DNA of 64,000 bases from Bromus sterilis (taxonomy: Eukaryota > Streptophyta > Magnoliopsida > Poales > Poaceae): NCBI GenBank assembly GCA_950022295.1, contig OX465600.1, positions 233,141,782 to 233,205,781 of the forward strand. Direction: 5' to 3'. Below the pieces are notes generated by a model that saw nothing but the letters and a program-made list of their open reading frames with translations, did no database searches and was not told the DNA's origin. The position numbers were made by a program, and so were the translations under genes. This document shows, piece by piece, positions 46,911-58,782 of the stretch (its first letter is position 1; every line of letters starts with the position of its first letter).

Positions 46911-48460
46911 TTCACGAGTGTGTGTGGATATGTTGGTAGGGCAAGGCTCAACATCAATCTGCCGAATTTTTGCAATGTTGACTTAGAACATCTGGTCAGG
47001 ATAATCACAGAGATCATGTCGCACTTCACCATTCCAGATCAGTTCGAAATGCAGGTGGAACACTGTGCTCTAGGTAAGGCCAGGGATGCTTGGAGAAATT
47101 GGAAGCACGTGTTGTACAAGGAACACATGTGTAAAGGCAAGGAGCCCTTCTCTGCATGCACCATGATTACGAAGCCAGATTGGGAGGAGTTCAAAAGGGA
47201 AAGGGCAACTAAGAAGTTTCTTGACAAAAGTGTAATGCAATCGGAACTTCAGAAGAAGAACACACACCCCCACTGTAAGGGTGTGTGTATACATCAAAAA
47301 ACATATATGGGACAAGGAGGGCTAGGAAACAATCGTTGTTGGTGGCCTACCGGCCTTTAGTGAAATTAAGGGCACTTGTGCTAGATACTTCATCCGGACA
47401 CGTGCCTCAAGGAATAAACAAGGACAATATTACTTTGCAAATAATGAGGACAAAGCACTATATGATAAGATGCTAAGATTGTCAAGCTTACTTGAAAGGG
47501 TCTACCAGAACTCCGACCCCGAGGATGTTCTGCATGATGTTTCTTTGGCAACCAATGAGCCCCCTGGTCGTGTAAGGGGTATATGGGTGAATGTCCCTCA
47601 TAAGAGGGCTTTCCAACTCACTAAAGAAGAGAAGCATCAGATAGGAAAGGAGAAGAAAGAAGTGGAGAATCAACAAATTGCTGCCTTTGTGAGAAAGGAT
47701 ATTATGTAAGAATTAACATTAGAGAATAGAAGGCTCCTGATGTAGAAGGCCACCTTGTCAGATGCTGATCTTAGAACACCACCACCACATAAGAGTAGTT
47801 GTGCATCAGCTGACCCCACCCTCCCTGGGTACAATGCCACTATATCTGATCTATATGGCATGACATGCAAGCTGAGGTGTGAGCTTAGAATGTGTAGTCA
47901 TGTGTTGCTATGTGCACGCGCCGTGATTATCCCCCCCCCCTCAGTGAAGGGGGGCTCTTGCTACACACTCTGCCACTGGAACGGGGTCACGTGAAGTGTT
48001 ATGTGACTGAGGTGTTTGAGGCATTCAAGAACTACCCTCTAGTTAACCCACAATATGATGATCAACACCAAACCTTGGGCGACTCAATGCTGTGTCATAT
48101 CCAGTGGCTGAGGAAGGAAATAACTATCCTCGAGGAGATCCCTCCAATCCCAGCAACATCTACCATTGGCGTCATTCTTCAATCACATCTGTTACCCATG
48201 CCACAACAGATTTTCCGTCCTTCTGTGGATGAACCTATTAGTTCCAGCCAAAAGGCTGCTACTTCAAGCTCCGAGCTGCCCCTACGACCTCATGTTCTTA
48301 TACGATCCAAGGAACATCCCATTCCTGAGAAGACCGTGTCATGTCCTGCAACTGAGGCACAACCTGTTCCGGTGTCGCCCGTTCACGCCAGAGTGTCGTT
48401 GACACTTGCACCACCTACTAAGAAAACAGTGCCAGCTGGAGCGTTTGCTCATCAGACCAA
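46911..48460 (+). pseudogene. CACTA-associated ORF (plant transposase Ptta/En-Spm type), right part
   Basis: It continues in frame from the left part at 20388. The segment 46911-47310 (FTSVCGYVGRARLNINLPNF; TIPDQFEMQVEH; ARDAWRNWKHVLY; DWEEFKRERATKKFLD) resembles the Ptta/En-Spm domain (Transposase_24, PF03004) that grass CACTA transposons encode beside the transposase. A frameshift near 47330 moves homology to another frame (ALYDKMLRL to RVRGIWVNVPH, ending at 47709). After that only scattered fragments with stops remain. No CACTA terminal repeats were seen in the window. It is cut at 48461 by the Sabrina-like element. Confidence 0.7.
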
Positions 48461-48858
48461 TGATACGTCCCAATCGTATCTATAATTTCTACTTGCTCCA
48501 TGCATGTTTTGGGTGATATTGCTATGCTTTTGATACACTTCCATACACTTTTGATTATATTTGGACTAACCTATTAACTCAGGGCACCCCAGTGTCAGTT
48601 CCTGTTTTCTGCAGTCTTTTTATTTCAGGTTTTCCCATTACTTAAAGTGCCAGAAAAATTCTGGGAAAATATATAAAAATCAGCGGCACGGAAGCTTCCA
48701 GATGCCCGAAGGGGGGTTGGGGGGCACCTGGTGCCTAGGCGGCCAGGGGGAGCGGCCCCACCCTGGCTGCCCCCTTCGCCTATATTTAGCTCTCGTCCCG
48801 AAACCCCCGAGGACAAAACCCTTTTTCGCGATCTCCCCTCTGTTCCGCCGCCGCCGCG
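48461..48858 (+). repeat. LTR of the plus-strand Sabrina-like element, left part
   Basis: 398 bp from TGATACGTCCCAATCG. A TATA-like TATATTTAGC lies at 48781. It ends in a CCGCCGCCGCCGCG run that is the insertion site of the minus-strand element (duplication CCGCG). Confidence 0.88.
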
Positions 48859-50501
48859 TGATACAGTGAGGATAGTTATCTCACTCCTCGTTGGTTACCC
48901 CAAGTGGAAGGTGAGATGTAGCGTAGCAGCAAATTTCCCTTGGTGAAGATACCATGGTTATCGAACCATTAGGACTCTAAGAGATACAAGAAGGTGACAA
49001 CTGCGCCAAAAATTGGGCAGTTGACGTGGACCTGCACACAGCAACAAATAACTTTGCTCCCAACGAGTACAGAGGAGTTGTCAATTCCTCCGGCCTTTCT
49101 GTTTACAAAGGATCAACGCAAGAGATAATGATAGTGGCAACTGAAAGTAAAGTCTGAAAGTAAACTAAGGATGTAAACAATAATGTGAAGATGGACCGGG
49201 GTCCCGTGATTTTCACTAGTGATGTCTCTCTCCCAAAAGACGATAAAAGTGCTAGCGAGGTAAACAAATCAAAGTTGGGCAATTGACAGGATTATGAAGG
49301 CACCGCAATGCTAACTATGCTGCAAAGAAAGGAAGGGCTCAAAAGCAATGGGCAGTACGCCAAGGTAAGTAGACCGAAATCCAACTGCATCTACTATGAA
49401 TCATCCACCTTGAGATATCTATCCAGAACATCTCGCTGGTATTAAGTTGCGAATCCCACCCAAAGTGTAAACTCAAAGCAACAGACAACTGCATTAAAAG
49501 AACTTTCGTAAAGTAAACAATCCTTGCACCCGCGGATACAAGCACCGTTGTTTTATCCCTGGTGGCAATAGCACATCCCCTAGTCTCATGTTTCTATCAC
49601 TCAAGCTAGACATCAAGGGGCTGAACCGACAATCAAGCATAACGCTCCCTCCTGGAGTTGCAACAAATCACTTGGCCAAAGTAAAATACGTCAACGGAGA
49701 ACATGCAAGAATTTACTCAAGAACAAAATATAAAAGAGAAGAACCAAATTATTACTCATCACAATCTGAACATAGTCTCATAATCCATCAGATCCCAACA
49801 AACTCAGCATAGCAACAACAGAAAATTACAAAGGTGCCTCGATCATGTGAGGCAGCTCACGAGATCTCGAAAGTGGAAGCACAAAGAGGAGAGAAGTACA
49901 TCACATAGCTACTGGTCACGGATCCATGGTTCAAGGGAAACTACTCACGGTACATACGGGAGGCGTCCATGGGTATGGATGGTCTCCCGGAGGGGGTTCC
50001 TCCTCCCGGCAGGGTGCCGGGGCAGCTTCTCCAGGAAGCCCCGATCTAGAAACGATGGCGGCGGCAGTACAGAGGCGAGATCGCGGAAAAGAGATCGATA
50101 TTAGGGGTTTCCACCCCGAGGGCTAAATATAGGCGGAGGGGGGTGTCGAGGGGACCCACTAGGTAGCCAGGAGGCCTCCTGGCGCGGCCTAGGGTTGGGC
50201 CGTGCCAGGGACCCTCCTGGTCTCCTGTGGTGTCCCCCCTCCGCTGCCTTGGTTATTCCGGAAGCTTCCGGGTCGCTGATTTTTTATCTGATTTTTCCGG
50301 ATTTTTTTGGAGCACTTTTAATTGCCGGAAAACCTGAAAAACAAAAACAGCAGAAAACAGCAACTGGCAGCTAGGTGCACTGGGTTAATAGATTAGTCCA
50401 AATATGCTCAAAAGTGTATGAAAGTTCAAGCAAATCATGGCAAAGTCACACAAAACATGCATGGAGCAAGCAGAAATTATAGATACGTTTGGGACGTATC
50501 A
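48859..50501 (-). repeat. 3' LTR of the minus-strand Sabrina-like element
   Basis: 1643 bp; minus-strand reading TGATACGTCCCAAACG to CACTGTATCA. A TATA-like motif (plus strand GCTAAATATAGG near 50124) is present. Near-identical to the other LTR. Confidence 0.93.
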
Positions 50502-50502
50502 A

Positions 50503-50515
50503 CATCCCCAAGCTT
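50503..50515 (-). other. polypurine tract of the minus-strand element
   Basis: On the minus strand AAGCTTGGGGATG lies directly before the 3' LTR. Two further copies of this motif occur inside the element (52890-52902 and 52946-52958). Confidence 0.75.
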
Positions 50516-53500
50516 AATTCCTGCTCGTCCTCGAGTAGGTAAATGATAACAAGCATAATTTCTGTGGTGACATGCCACACAACCATATAAGGACTTTTAA
50601 GTAAAGCAATCAAAGCATGCAATTCAATTCAAGTCTTAACAAGCAAGAGTCTATATTAGCATTGACACAAGCAACAAAAGAACAGAAGGTGCAAGAGCTC
50701 TCGCTGTCCGTGACTCGAATGTCTCCAATTGGTGTTTGCGTGCAAGCAGGGGACTGGGAAAAAGAGAGAAAAAAGGTTGTTGAGAACAACTATCTACTAA
50801 AGTTTCACACTTGGTCTCCTTTGGATTCTTATCTTGACTCGTCCCCAGACCACTAGCCAGGTACAAGTCAAACTGATCCACTCCCTTTCGATATTTTGAG
50901 CACTCATGCAATGGATGAGCGTGAGCAAGAAAGTTGACACCTAAAAGGCGAAACAGAAAGAAGGTGGAGGAGGAAGACAAAAAGGTGTGAAAGGCTCACA
51001 TCAATGAGGACAATCATAGGCGAGAGAAGGCCATATGATAGATATGATGGGAGGAGTAGGGATTGCCATGCAACGGATGCACATGTGAGCTAAAAGCTCT
51101 CGAAGAGAACTAGTGGGGGTGCATCTAACTTGCTTGATTAAGAAGACCTAGAGCTCGTTTGAGGAGGCTCATCATTGGAATATACAAGCCAGGTTCTATA
51201 GTGTGAAGGTCCCCACATAGCTATATGCATGATGATGATCACTATGGAGTACAAGGGATAGAGGATGAAGTACTAGTGTGTATCTCTCAAAAGGAATAGT
51301 AGTGTGCCCCCTTTTCTCTTTTTATTTTCCTTTTTCTCTTTTTGCTATTTTTTTGTATTTTTTGGTGGCCTCAATGGCTCTTTCTATTTAACTCTCATTT
51401 GTCCTCTTTGGGATCTTTTGTTTTTGTCCTCTTTGGGATCTTTTCCTCACTTTAGGGGCAACACTCTGTATTTTACAAGAATATAGGAGATCTTTCACAC
51501 TTTTACAAAGGTACTCACATAAAGAAGATATAACTATCATGATGCAAATGTATGCTTCTGCCAGGATAGCAGGATATGCAATGATACTAGCGCATCATGT
51601 AGCAATGATTAGGGCAAGGCCCAACTAGAATGCGGTTCATCAATCAAGCAAGTATCATGTATGACATGAAGATCAAGTCATGAGAAGGTGGATGTTGCAT
51701 GGCAAGGTATCTCGGAAAGGCTATGGAAATGCCTTGTAGGTAAGTATGGTGGCTGTTTTGAGGAAAGATATAAGGAGGTTTATGATGACAGAGCGTATCG
51801 TGCCAAGGGTTTGGATGCACCGGCGATGTATGCGCCAACCAAAGTTGTTAGAATCGAGATTCTGAATCGGATCTTAATTCTGTTTGTAGGATCGTGAATC
51901 GCAGAATCGTAACTACTAAAATCGTAGAATCTAAGATTCTATGAGCAAAATCGTAGGATCGGAGGGGCTAATTTGGATCGTAAGGTCGTAAGATTCTAAG
52001 ACTTGAATCGCGATTCTGACAACTTTGGCGCCAACTCTCAAGGTGAGAAAGGGCAATGCACGGTACCGAGGAGGCTAGAAGAAGTATAGGCGGGTGGAAG
52101 TGTCAACTTTCGAATACTCACATTAGTCCGAAGAACTCATGCACTTATTATCGGTAACTCTCAATCTAATCAGGATGTTCACAAAGAGACAAGTACCCCG
52201 AGGAGAAGTGTATGGGGGTTTGGTTATCCTTGCGCATCCTTGACTCATGGTACGTGAGTGTTCTCTAATATTCGAACCCTCCAGAGGTTAGTGATCCATC
52301 TAGTAGCTAGAGTTCTCAACAGGGATTTTTGGTTTTCGAAAAACACACGGATTGCCCAAAATACGACATCTATCACTAATAGGCTCGAGCTCTTGACACC
52401 AAAAGTTCAAACATTACTCTAGTGAATACCTCAAAACTATTGCAAGTTACTACTACAAAGAGAACAACAACTTCAACTACCTACTTCTAGTCAAGACACA
52501 AAACTCAGTGCAACAGGCAAACTCTCTAACAAGATAAAACATGCAACCTATAGAAAGTTCAACCTTAAACAAAACAAAAGCTCTAGAAAAACTAAAGCAC
52601 TATAACTAGACAGAGCAGCAACTAAGAAAAGAAAAAGAACAACTCACAGCTAAAAGAATAAGCATGCAAATCCTATGAGGAGTTCTAGTTCAAGCGGAGC
52701 GTGTATCTCTCCCACAGAAAAGAGTAAGCTGGGGTCTAACTTGTTACTACAGCAAAAAAAGCAAAAGAAAACTAAAAAAAGTAAAGAGCGAGACGCTCCA
52801 AGCATAGCACATAACGCATGAAGTGATAAAATATAGTGCAACGAGAGACGAACTGATAATTGTTGATGAAGAAGGGGATGCACGGGGACATCCCCAAGCT
52901 TAGACGCTTGAGTCTCCTTGAATATTTATTGGGGGTGCACATGGGCATCCCCAAGCTTGAGCGTTTGACACTCCAAGATCTTCTTTCATCATCTTCCATC
53001 GCGCACTTGAAAACTCCCTTCATACATAACTCATTGTAGACTGATTAGAGAGGTTAGTACCCTATCAAAATAATTTTCCCTTACTGGAAATAAAGATAAC
53101 CTTGAAGATCTACTGTTTCTCAAGATTTCCAAAAAGTTTTTTCAAATAAAAAGCAAGCTTAAGGTTTGCAAAAGTAAAGAGAGACAAAACGTGGCAGAAT
53201 CTGTGAAAAACAGAACAACAGGTAGTAAAGAATTTTTTAGGGATACTTCTGCAACTCAAATCAAAAAACTCAGAACATACGCAAGTTTCATAATTGTATA
53301 GAGCACGCTGTGTAATAAATTCAGCTCAAAATGATGAACTGGGATTTTTCTCTGATTTTTCTAGTCACGAGGACAGAATCTGTTTTCTGGACAGCATGTC
53401 ACAACTTTCACTTCCCTTGCCGTATGAGGCTATAAAAGGCACAAAGCTTGAAAAGTAAAGATACAATGATGTTGCTACAGTAGTAACAATCATGAAGACC

Positions 53501-53540
53501 ACTAAAATCAGAAGAAAAGCAAAAAGAAAAACCTAAATTC
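50516..53540 (-). other. long non-coding 3' region of the minus-strand element
   Basis: About 3 kb without a supported ORF on either strand. It holds two extra polypurine-like motifs and a 188-bp hAT-type MITE at 51840-52027. Much of it matches, with divergence, the plus-strand element between 58800 and 60114. Confidence 0.75.
51840..52027. mobile_element. hAT-type MITE, 188 bp
   Basis: The left end CAAAGTTGTTAGAATCGAG and the complement of the right end CAAAGTTGTCAGAATCGCG form the terminal repeats. A perfect 8-bp duplication GCGCCAAC lies at 51832-51839 and 52028-52035. The interior is built of repeated AGAATCG/AATCGTAG words. Eight-base duplications and CA...TG ends fit the hAT superfamily. 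Confidence 0.88.
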
Positions 53541-53602
53541 GTTGCGGGCTGCCTCCCGAAAGCGCTTCTTTAGAGCCATTAGCTAGGCTTAATGCAAATA
53601 GA

Positions 53603-54475
53603 TCAAGTTGTATCCATTGAACCATCATCACGATCATCAAAAATCTCTTCAATAGTACAACTAGTCTTAATAGGTTTCTCAAATAAAGGACGAATGAAAA
53701 TGCTTCTTGGAATAAAATCAAAAGGAGGGAAATCAATTGGAGTTTCATTAAAGTTAAAGATAGGTGTCTCCTCCAAAGTTTTCACCGTTTCAACTCTCTT
53801 GGCAATGGGTGTGTTTGCTTTGGCTCGAGAAACCTTGGGGACGTAAACGAACTTAGGTTCCTTCTTTGCCGGAGTTTCATCCTTTTTGGTTTTGATTGAG
53901 GAAAAGGTAGTTCCTAGAGTTTCAATAACTTCCTCAATCTTTTCAATCCTAGAGGACTTCTCATCAAGGGATTTGATAGTGTCCAAAGTTTTGACAATTT
54001 TCTGCATGGAGTTATATAGCCTATTCAAATTCCCTTGAATCTTACGATCCAACTCATTCACCCTATCGATACTTGGCATCTCTAGCTCTATTTTTTCAAG
54101 TTTTCTCAAAATGTGAGCTAAAGTAATGTCCTCCTTAATACTAAAAACTGGGAGACTTCCAACAAGATTTTCAATAACATTAAGGGCTTCCTAAACTGGG
54201 GCCTCTATGAAGTTCCCATTGATAGCAGTGTCTAAAAGAAACCTATTCCGAGAAGTGATCCCAACATAAAAAATTCTAAGCAAGATAGTAGTGGATTGCT
54301 TCTTGGCGGCTCTTTTTTGAGAATCAATAATTCTATACCAATCATCTTTCAAAATTTCACCACCTCTTTGAGTAAAGGTAAGTACTTCTGCCTCACCAAA
54401 GGCAAAAGGACCAGCCATAGTGGTAACTACTGACAAGGTAACAGGTATTTTTGGTATTTTTGATAAGGGACACAA
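53603..54475 (-). pseudogene. gag-like ORF of the minus-strand element
   Basis: Two open parts in one frame (54475-54194 and 54109-53603) are joined through one in-frame TAG at 54191-54193. The first has GEAEVLTFTQRGGEILKDDW and RNRFLLDTAINGNF, resembling the conserved gag core of Athila-type elements (a W..F block followed by LLDA..GG). The second is a coiled coil rich in E, K and I (RKLEKIELEMPSIDRVNELD) followed by a basic and proline segment. There is no zinc knuckle. Capsid function is inferred. It sits at the position where the related plus-strand element has a different ORF. Confidence 0.65.
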
Positions 54476-54559
54476 AAGTAAAAACTGAACGGTAAACTAA
54501 CAAGACTTAAAAGCAAAGATAAAAGATAGTGTGCAACTCCCCTATCTTGTTGACAGGAG

Positions 54560-54577
54560 TCCCCGGCAACGACACCA
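54560..54577 (-). other. primer binding site, tRNA-Asp type (minus strand)
   Basis: On the minus strand TGGTGTCGTTGCCGGGGA lies about ten bases after the 5' LTR. It differs by two bases from TGGCGCCGTTGCCGGGGA, the complement of the tRNA-Asp 3' end used by Athila-like elements. Confidence 0.8.
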
Positions 54578-54587
54578 GAAATTGGCT

Positions 54588-56230
54588 TAATACGGTGAGA
54601 ATAGTTATCTCACTCCTCGTTGGTTACCCCAAGTGGAAGGTGAGATGTAGCGTAGCAGCAAATTTCCCTCGGTGAAGATACCAAGGTTATCGAACCAGTA
54701 GGACTCCAAGAGATACAAGAAGGTGACAACTGCGCCAGAAATTGGGCAGTTGACGTGGACTTGCACACAGCAACAAATAACTTTGCTCCCAACGAGTATA
54801 GAGGAGTTGTCAATTCCTCCGGCCTTGCTGATTACAAAGGATCAACGCAAGATATAATGATAGTGGCAACTGAAAGTAAAGACTGAAAGTAAACTAAGGA
54901 TGTAAACAATAATGTGAAGATGCACCGGGGTCCTGTGATTTTCACTAGTGATGTCTCTCTCCCAAAAGACGATAAAAGTGCTAGCGAGGTAAACAAATCA
55001 CAGTTGGGCAATTGACAGTATTATGAAGGCACCGCAATGCTAACTATGCTGCAAGGAAAGGAAGGGCTCAAAAGCAATGGGCAGTACACCAAGGTAAGTA
55101 GACCGAAATCCAACTGCATCTACTACGAATCATCCACCTTGAGATATCTATCCAGAACATCTCGCTGGTATTAAGTTGCGAATCCCACCCAAAGTGTAAA
55201 CTCAAAGCAACAGACAACTGCATTAAAAGAATTTTGCGTAAAGTAAACAATCCTTGCACCCGCGGATATAAGCACCATTGTTTTATCCCTGGTGGCAACA
55301 ACACATCCCCTAGTCTCATGTTTCTGTCACTCAAGCTAGACATCAAGGGGCTGAACCCACAATCAAGCATAACGATCCCTCTTGGAGTTGCAACAAATCA
55401 CTTGGCCAAAGTAAAATACGGCAACGGAGAACATGCAAGAATTTACTCAAGAAGAAAATATAAAAGAGAATAACCAAATATATTACTCATCACAATCTGA
55501 ACATAGTTTCATAATCCATCAGATCCCAACAAACTCAGCATAACAACAGCAGAAAATTATAAAGGTGCCTCGATCATGTGAGGCAGCTCACGAGGTCTCG
55601 AAAGTGGAAGCACAAAAAGGAGAGAAGTACATCACATAGCTATTGGTCACGGACCCATGGTCAAAGGGAAACTACTCATGATACATACGGGAGGCGTCCA
55701 TGGCTATGGATGGTCTCCCGGAGGGGGTTCCTCCTCTCGGCAGGGTGCCGGGGCAGCTTCTCCAGGCAGCCCCGATCTAGAAACGGCGGCGGCGGCGGTA
55801 CAGAGGCGAGATCACGGAAAAGAGATTGATATTAGGGGTTTCCACCACGAGGGCTAAATATAGGCGGAGGGGGGTGTCGAGGGGACCCACCAGGCAGCCA
55901 GGAATCCTCCTGGCGCGGCCTAGGGTTGGGCCGCGCCAGGGACCCTCCTGGTCTCCTGGTGGTGGCCCCCCTCCGCTGCCTTGGTTATTCCGGAAGCTTC
56001 CGGGTCGCTGATTTTTATCTGATTTTTCCGGATTTTTTGGAGCACTTTTAATGGCCGGAAAACCTGAAATACAAAAACAACAGAAAAAGCAACTGTCAGC
56101 TGGGTGCACTGGGTTAATAGATTAGTCCAAATATGCTCAAAAGTGTATGAAAGTTCAAGCAAATCATGGCAAAGTCACACAAAACATGCATGGAGCAAGC
56201 AGAAATTATAGATACGTTTGGGACGTATCA
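54588..56230 (-). repeat. 5' LTR of the minus-strand Sabrina-like element
   Basis: 1643 bp; minus-strand reading TGATACGTCCCAAACG to CACCGTATTA. The last bases TATTA replace the usual TATCA, a terminal point change. Confidence 0.93.
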
Positions 56231-57450
56231 CCGCGCTTCCAAGATCAGGGCTGCCAGGAGACCCTTTCCCGGCACCCTGTCGGAGGGAGGATTGACCTCC
56301 GGGAGCTTCTCCACCATCATGGACGCTTCCAGGATGAGCCGTGAGTAGTCCACCTTGGACCATGGGTCCATGATCAGTAGCTATGTGATGTCTTCTCTCC
56401 ACCTTTGCTCTTCAATGTTTAGACCTTGTGAGCTGCCCTATATGATCAAGGCACATATGTAATTTTCCTGTTGTTGCTATGTTTAGTTTGCTAGGATCTG
56501 ATGGATTATGAGATTATGTTCAGATTGTGATGAGTAATATATTTGGTTCTTCTCCTTTTATATTTATGTTCTTGAGTAATCTTGCATGTTCTCCATTGTT
56601 GTTTATTGCTTTGGCCATGTAGTAGGTAGTGACTCCAAGAGGGAGCGTTATGCATGATTGTGGGTTCATGCCCCCCAATGCTAGCTTGAGTGACAGAAAC
56701 ATGAGTCTAGGGGATGTGCTGTTGCCACTAGGGGGAAAACAATGGTGCTTGTACTTGCGGGTGCAATGATTGTTTACTTTACGCAAAGTTCTTTTAATGC
56801 AGCTGTCTGTTGCTTTGGGTTTACACTTTGGGTGGGGCTGGCAACTTAATACCAGTGAGATGTTCTGGATTGATATCTCAAGGTGGATGATTAGTGAGTA
56901 GATGCAGATGGATTTTGGTCTACTTGTCTTGGCGTACTGCCCATGCTTTTTAGCCTCTTCCTTTCTTTTGTAGCATAGTTAGCATTGCGGTGTGTTTTTA
57001 ATCCTGTCAATTGCCCAGCTGTAATTTGTTCACCTCGCATAGCTGTTTATCGTCTTTTGAGAGAGAGGCATCACTAGTGAACTTCATGGGACCACGGTCC
57101 ATATTTCCACCACTGTTTACACCCTTAATTTATTTCCTGCTTTTACTTTACTTTGGATTTATCACTACTATCTACCCTTGCATTTGACCCTTTGTAAACA
57201 ACAAGACCGGAGAGATTGACAACCCCTCTGTACTCTTTGGGAGCAAAGTTATCTGTTGTGTGTGCAGGTCCAGGTAAAGTAAGCAACCTCGGTTGTGAAC
57301 GACGCCATTGTTCACTTTGCCACCTACTTGTCGCTGTTGGAGTCCTACTGGTTCGATCTCAACCTTGGTATCTTTGCCAAGGGAAATTTACTGTTGTGCT
57401 ACATCTCAACCTTCCATTTGGGGTAACCATCGAGGGGGGAGAAGCCATCA
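56231..57450 (+). repeat. LTR of the plus-strand Sabrina-like element, right part
   Basis: It continues the LTR left at 48858 after the CCGCG duplication and matches the minus-strand LTRs read in reverse (for example GGGAGCAAAGTTAT near 57239). It ends about GAAGCCATCA, ten bases before the primer site. It is visibly more diverged than the two minus-strand LTRs are from each other. Confidence 0.82.
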
Positions 57451-57460
57451 AGACAATTTC

Positions 57461-57478
57461 TGGCGCCGTTGGCGGGGA
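57461..57478 (+). other. primer binding site, tRNA-Asp type
   Basis: TGGCGCCGTTGGCGGGGA follows the LTR end. One base differs from the expected tRNA-Asp complement. Confidence 0.8.
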
Positions 57479-57648
57479 CTTGAGTCTACAAGATAGGGGA
57501 GTTGCACACTATGTTTTATCTTTGCTTTTTAGTCTTGTTAATTTACTTTCTAGTTTTTTCTTTTGCTTGTGTGTCTTATATGAAAAATAAAAAAATATTT
57601 GCTACCTTTTGTCTATGTCTTTGTCTGCCTAATGATGCTATCTTTACC

Positions 57649-58782
57649 ATGGTTGCGGAACCACCCAAATATGGTAGGATGGACATGTTTCACTTGGATC
57701 GTCTTCGATCGATTTGTGCTCGCGCTAAAAACCCAACCGACTTGGTTGAGGGAAAATCATTGGATGAGCATGCTCATTATACGCGACACCGCCAATCTTA
57801 GAAAGGGAAACACTTATGGGATCAAATACAAGTGTCTCATTGCTATGCTGAATCTTTGTTCTATATTTATGATTTTACTTGCTGCTCTAAAAAAGATTGT
57901 AAACACCTACCTTTCCAATGTGAGTTTAATGAGAATGAGATCCTATCTTCTTATGCTAAAGGTGCTTATGATTACTTTGATGTTGAAAATATTGAAGAGT
58001 TTGTTGCTTTTAAGGGTGCTTATGAGATTGCTTCTTTGATTGAAAAGTATTACGATACTATTCACAAGTCTGAAAACTTTGCAGTCCTTGATTATTGCTT
58101 TGATAATTATATTTGCAATGATTATATTGAGGATTTTAAAAACAAAATGTTTGCTGCCCTAGAAGAGGCTAATGATTGCTATGATGAGGAATCCTATGAT
58201 TCCGAGGACTCAGTTGATACTTCCCTTTCTGATAAACTTGATACTTGCTTTGTTGATGGCCATGATGCCACTATGGATGATGCTTAGGAAGATAAACTTG
58301 CTATAGTTCCATATGTTAAGCATGAAATTGTTGCTATTGCACCCACACTTGATTGTCCTATTATCCTTTTGAAATCTCCAACTCATATTACGGAGAATTA
58401 TTCTCTTATGAAGGCTCAATGTGATGGGTTGCATTTATCTTATGATCCTAAAAACCGTGTTGAAAACGATACACGTGTGCTTGTAGGTCATGAACAACAT
58501 GATTTATGTCATAGTTATATTCTTGATGTTGTTCATGATGCTACTGAAAATTACTTTGAGAGAGGAAAGCTTGGTTGTAGAAACTTTCATATTACAAAAA
58601 CACCTCTCTTCATGTTGAAAGTTTTGAAGTTGTTGTTCCTTTACCTTCCTATGCTTGTTACTTTGAACTTTCATGATTTATTTCATTACAAGGTTCCTAG
58701 TCATAAGAAGTGGGTTAGGCTTAAATGTGTTTCATATTTGCTTCTTGATGCTCTCTTTTGCTTCAAATTCTTATACTTATGA
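57649..58782 (+). pseudogene. ORF of unknown function in the plus-strand Sabrina-like element
   Basis: One frame of 378 codons from ATG 57649 (MVAEPPKYGRMDMFHLDRLR), with in-frame stops at 57799 and 58285. The middle is acidic and rich in Y, D and E (for example AYDYFDVENIEEFVAFKGAY). The end is hydrophobic, with a leucine-rich stretch and LLLDALFCFKFLYL. Similar unnamed proteins are common in wheat repeat DNA as I recall. It is not a gag, protease, RT or integrase by any motif I can see. It replaces the gag-like ORF found at this site in the minus-strand relative. Confidence 0.55.

Larger units (their letters stand above)
48859..56230 (-). mobile_element. Sabrina-like non-autonomous element, minus strand, full length
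   Basis: Two LTRs of 1643 bp each (5' at 54588-56230, 3' at 48859-50501 on the minus strand), flanked by CCGCG at 48854-48858 and 56231-56235. The interior is 4.1 kb with a tRNA-Asp-type primer site, a gag-like ORF and a long non-coding 3' part; pol is absent. It therefore depended on another element for enzymes. It lies in the opposite orientation inside an LTR of its own kind. Confidence 0.93.
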
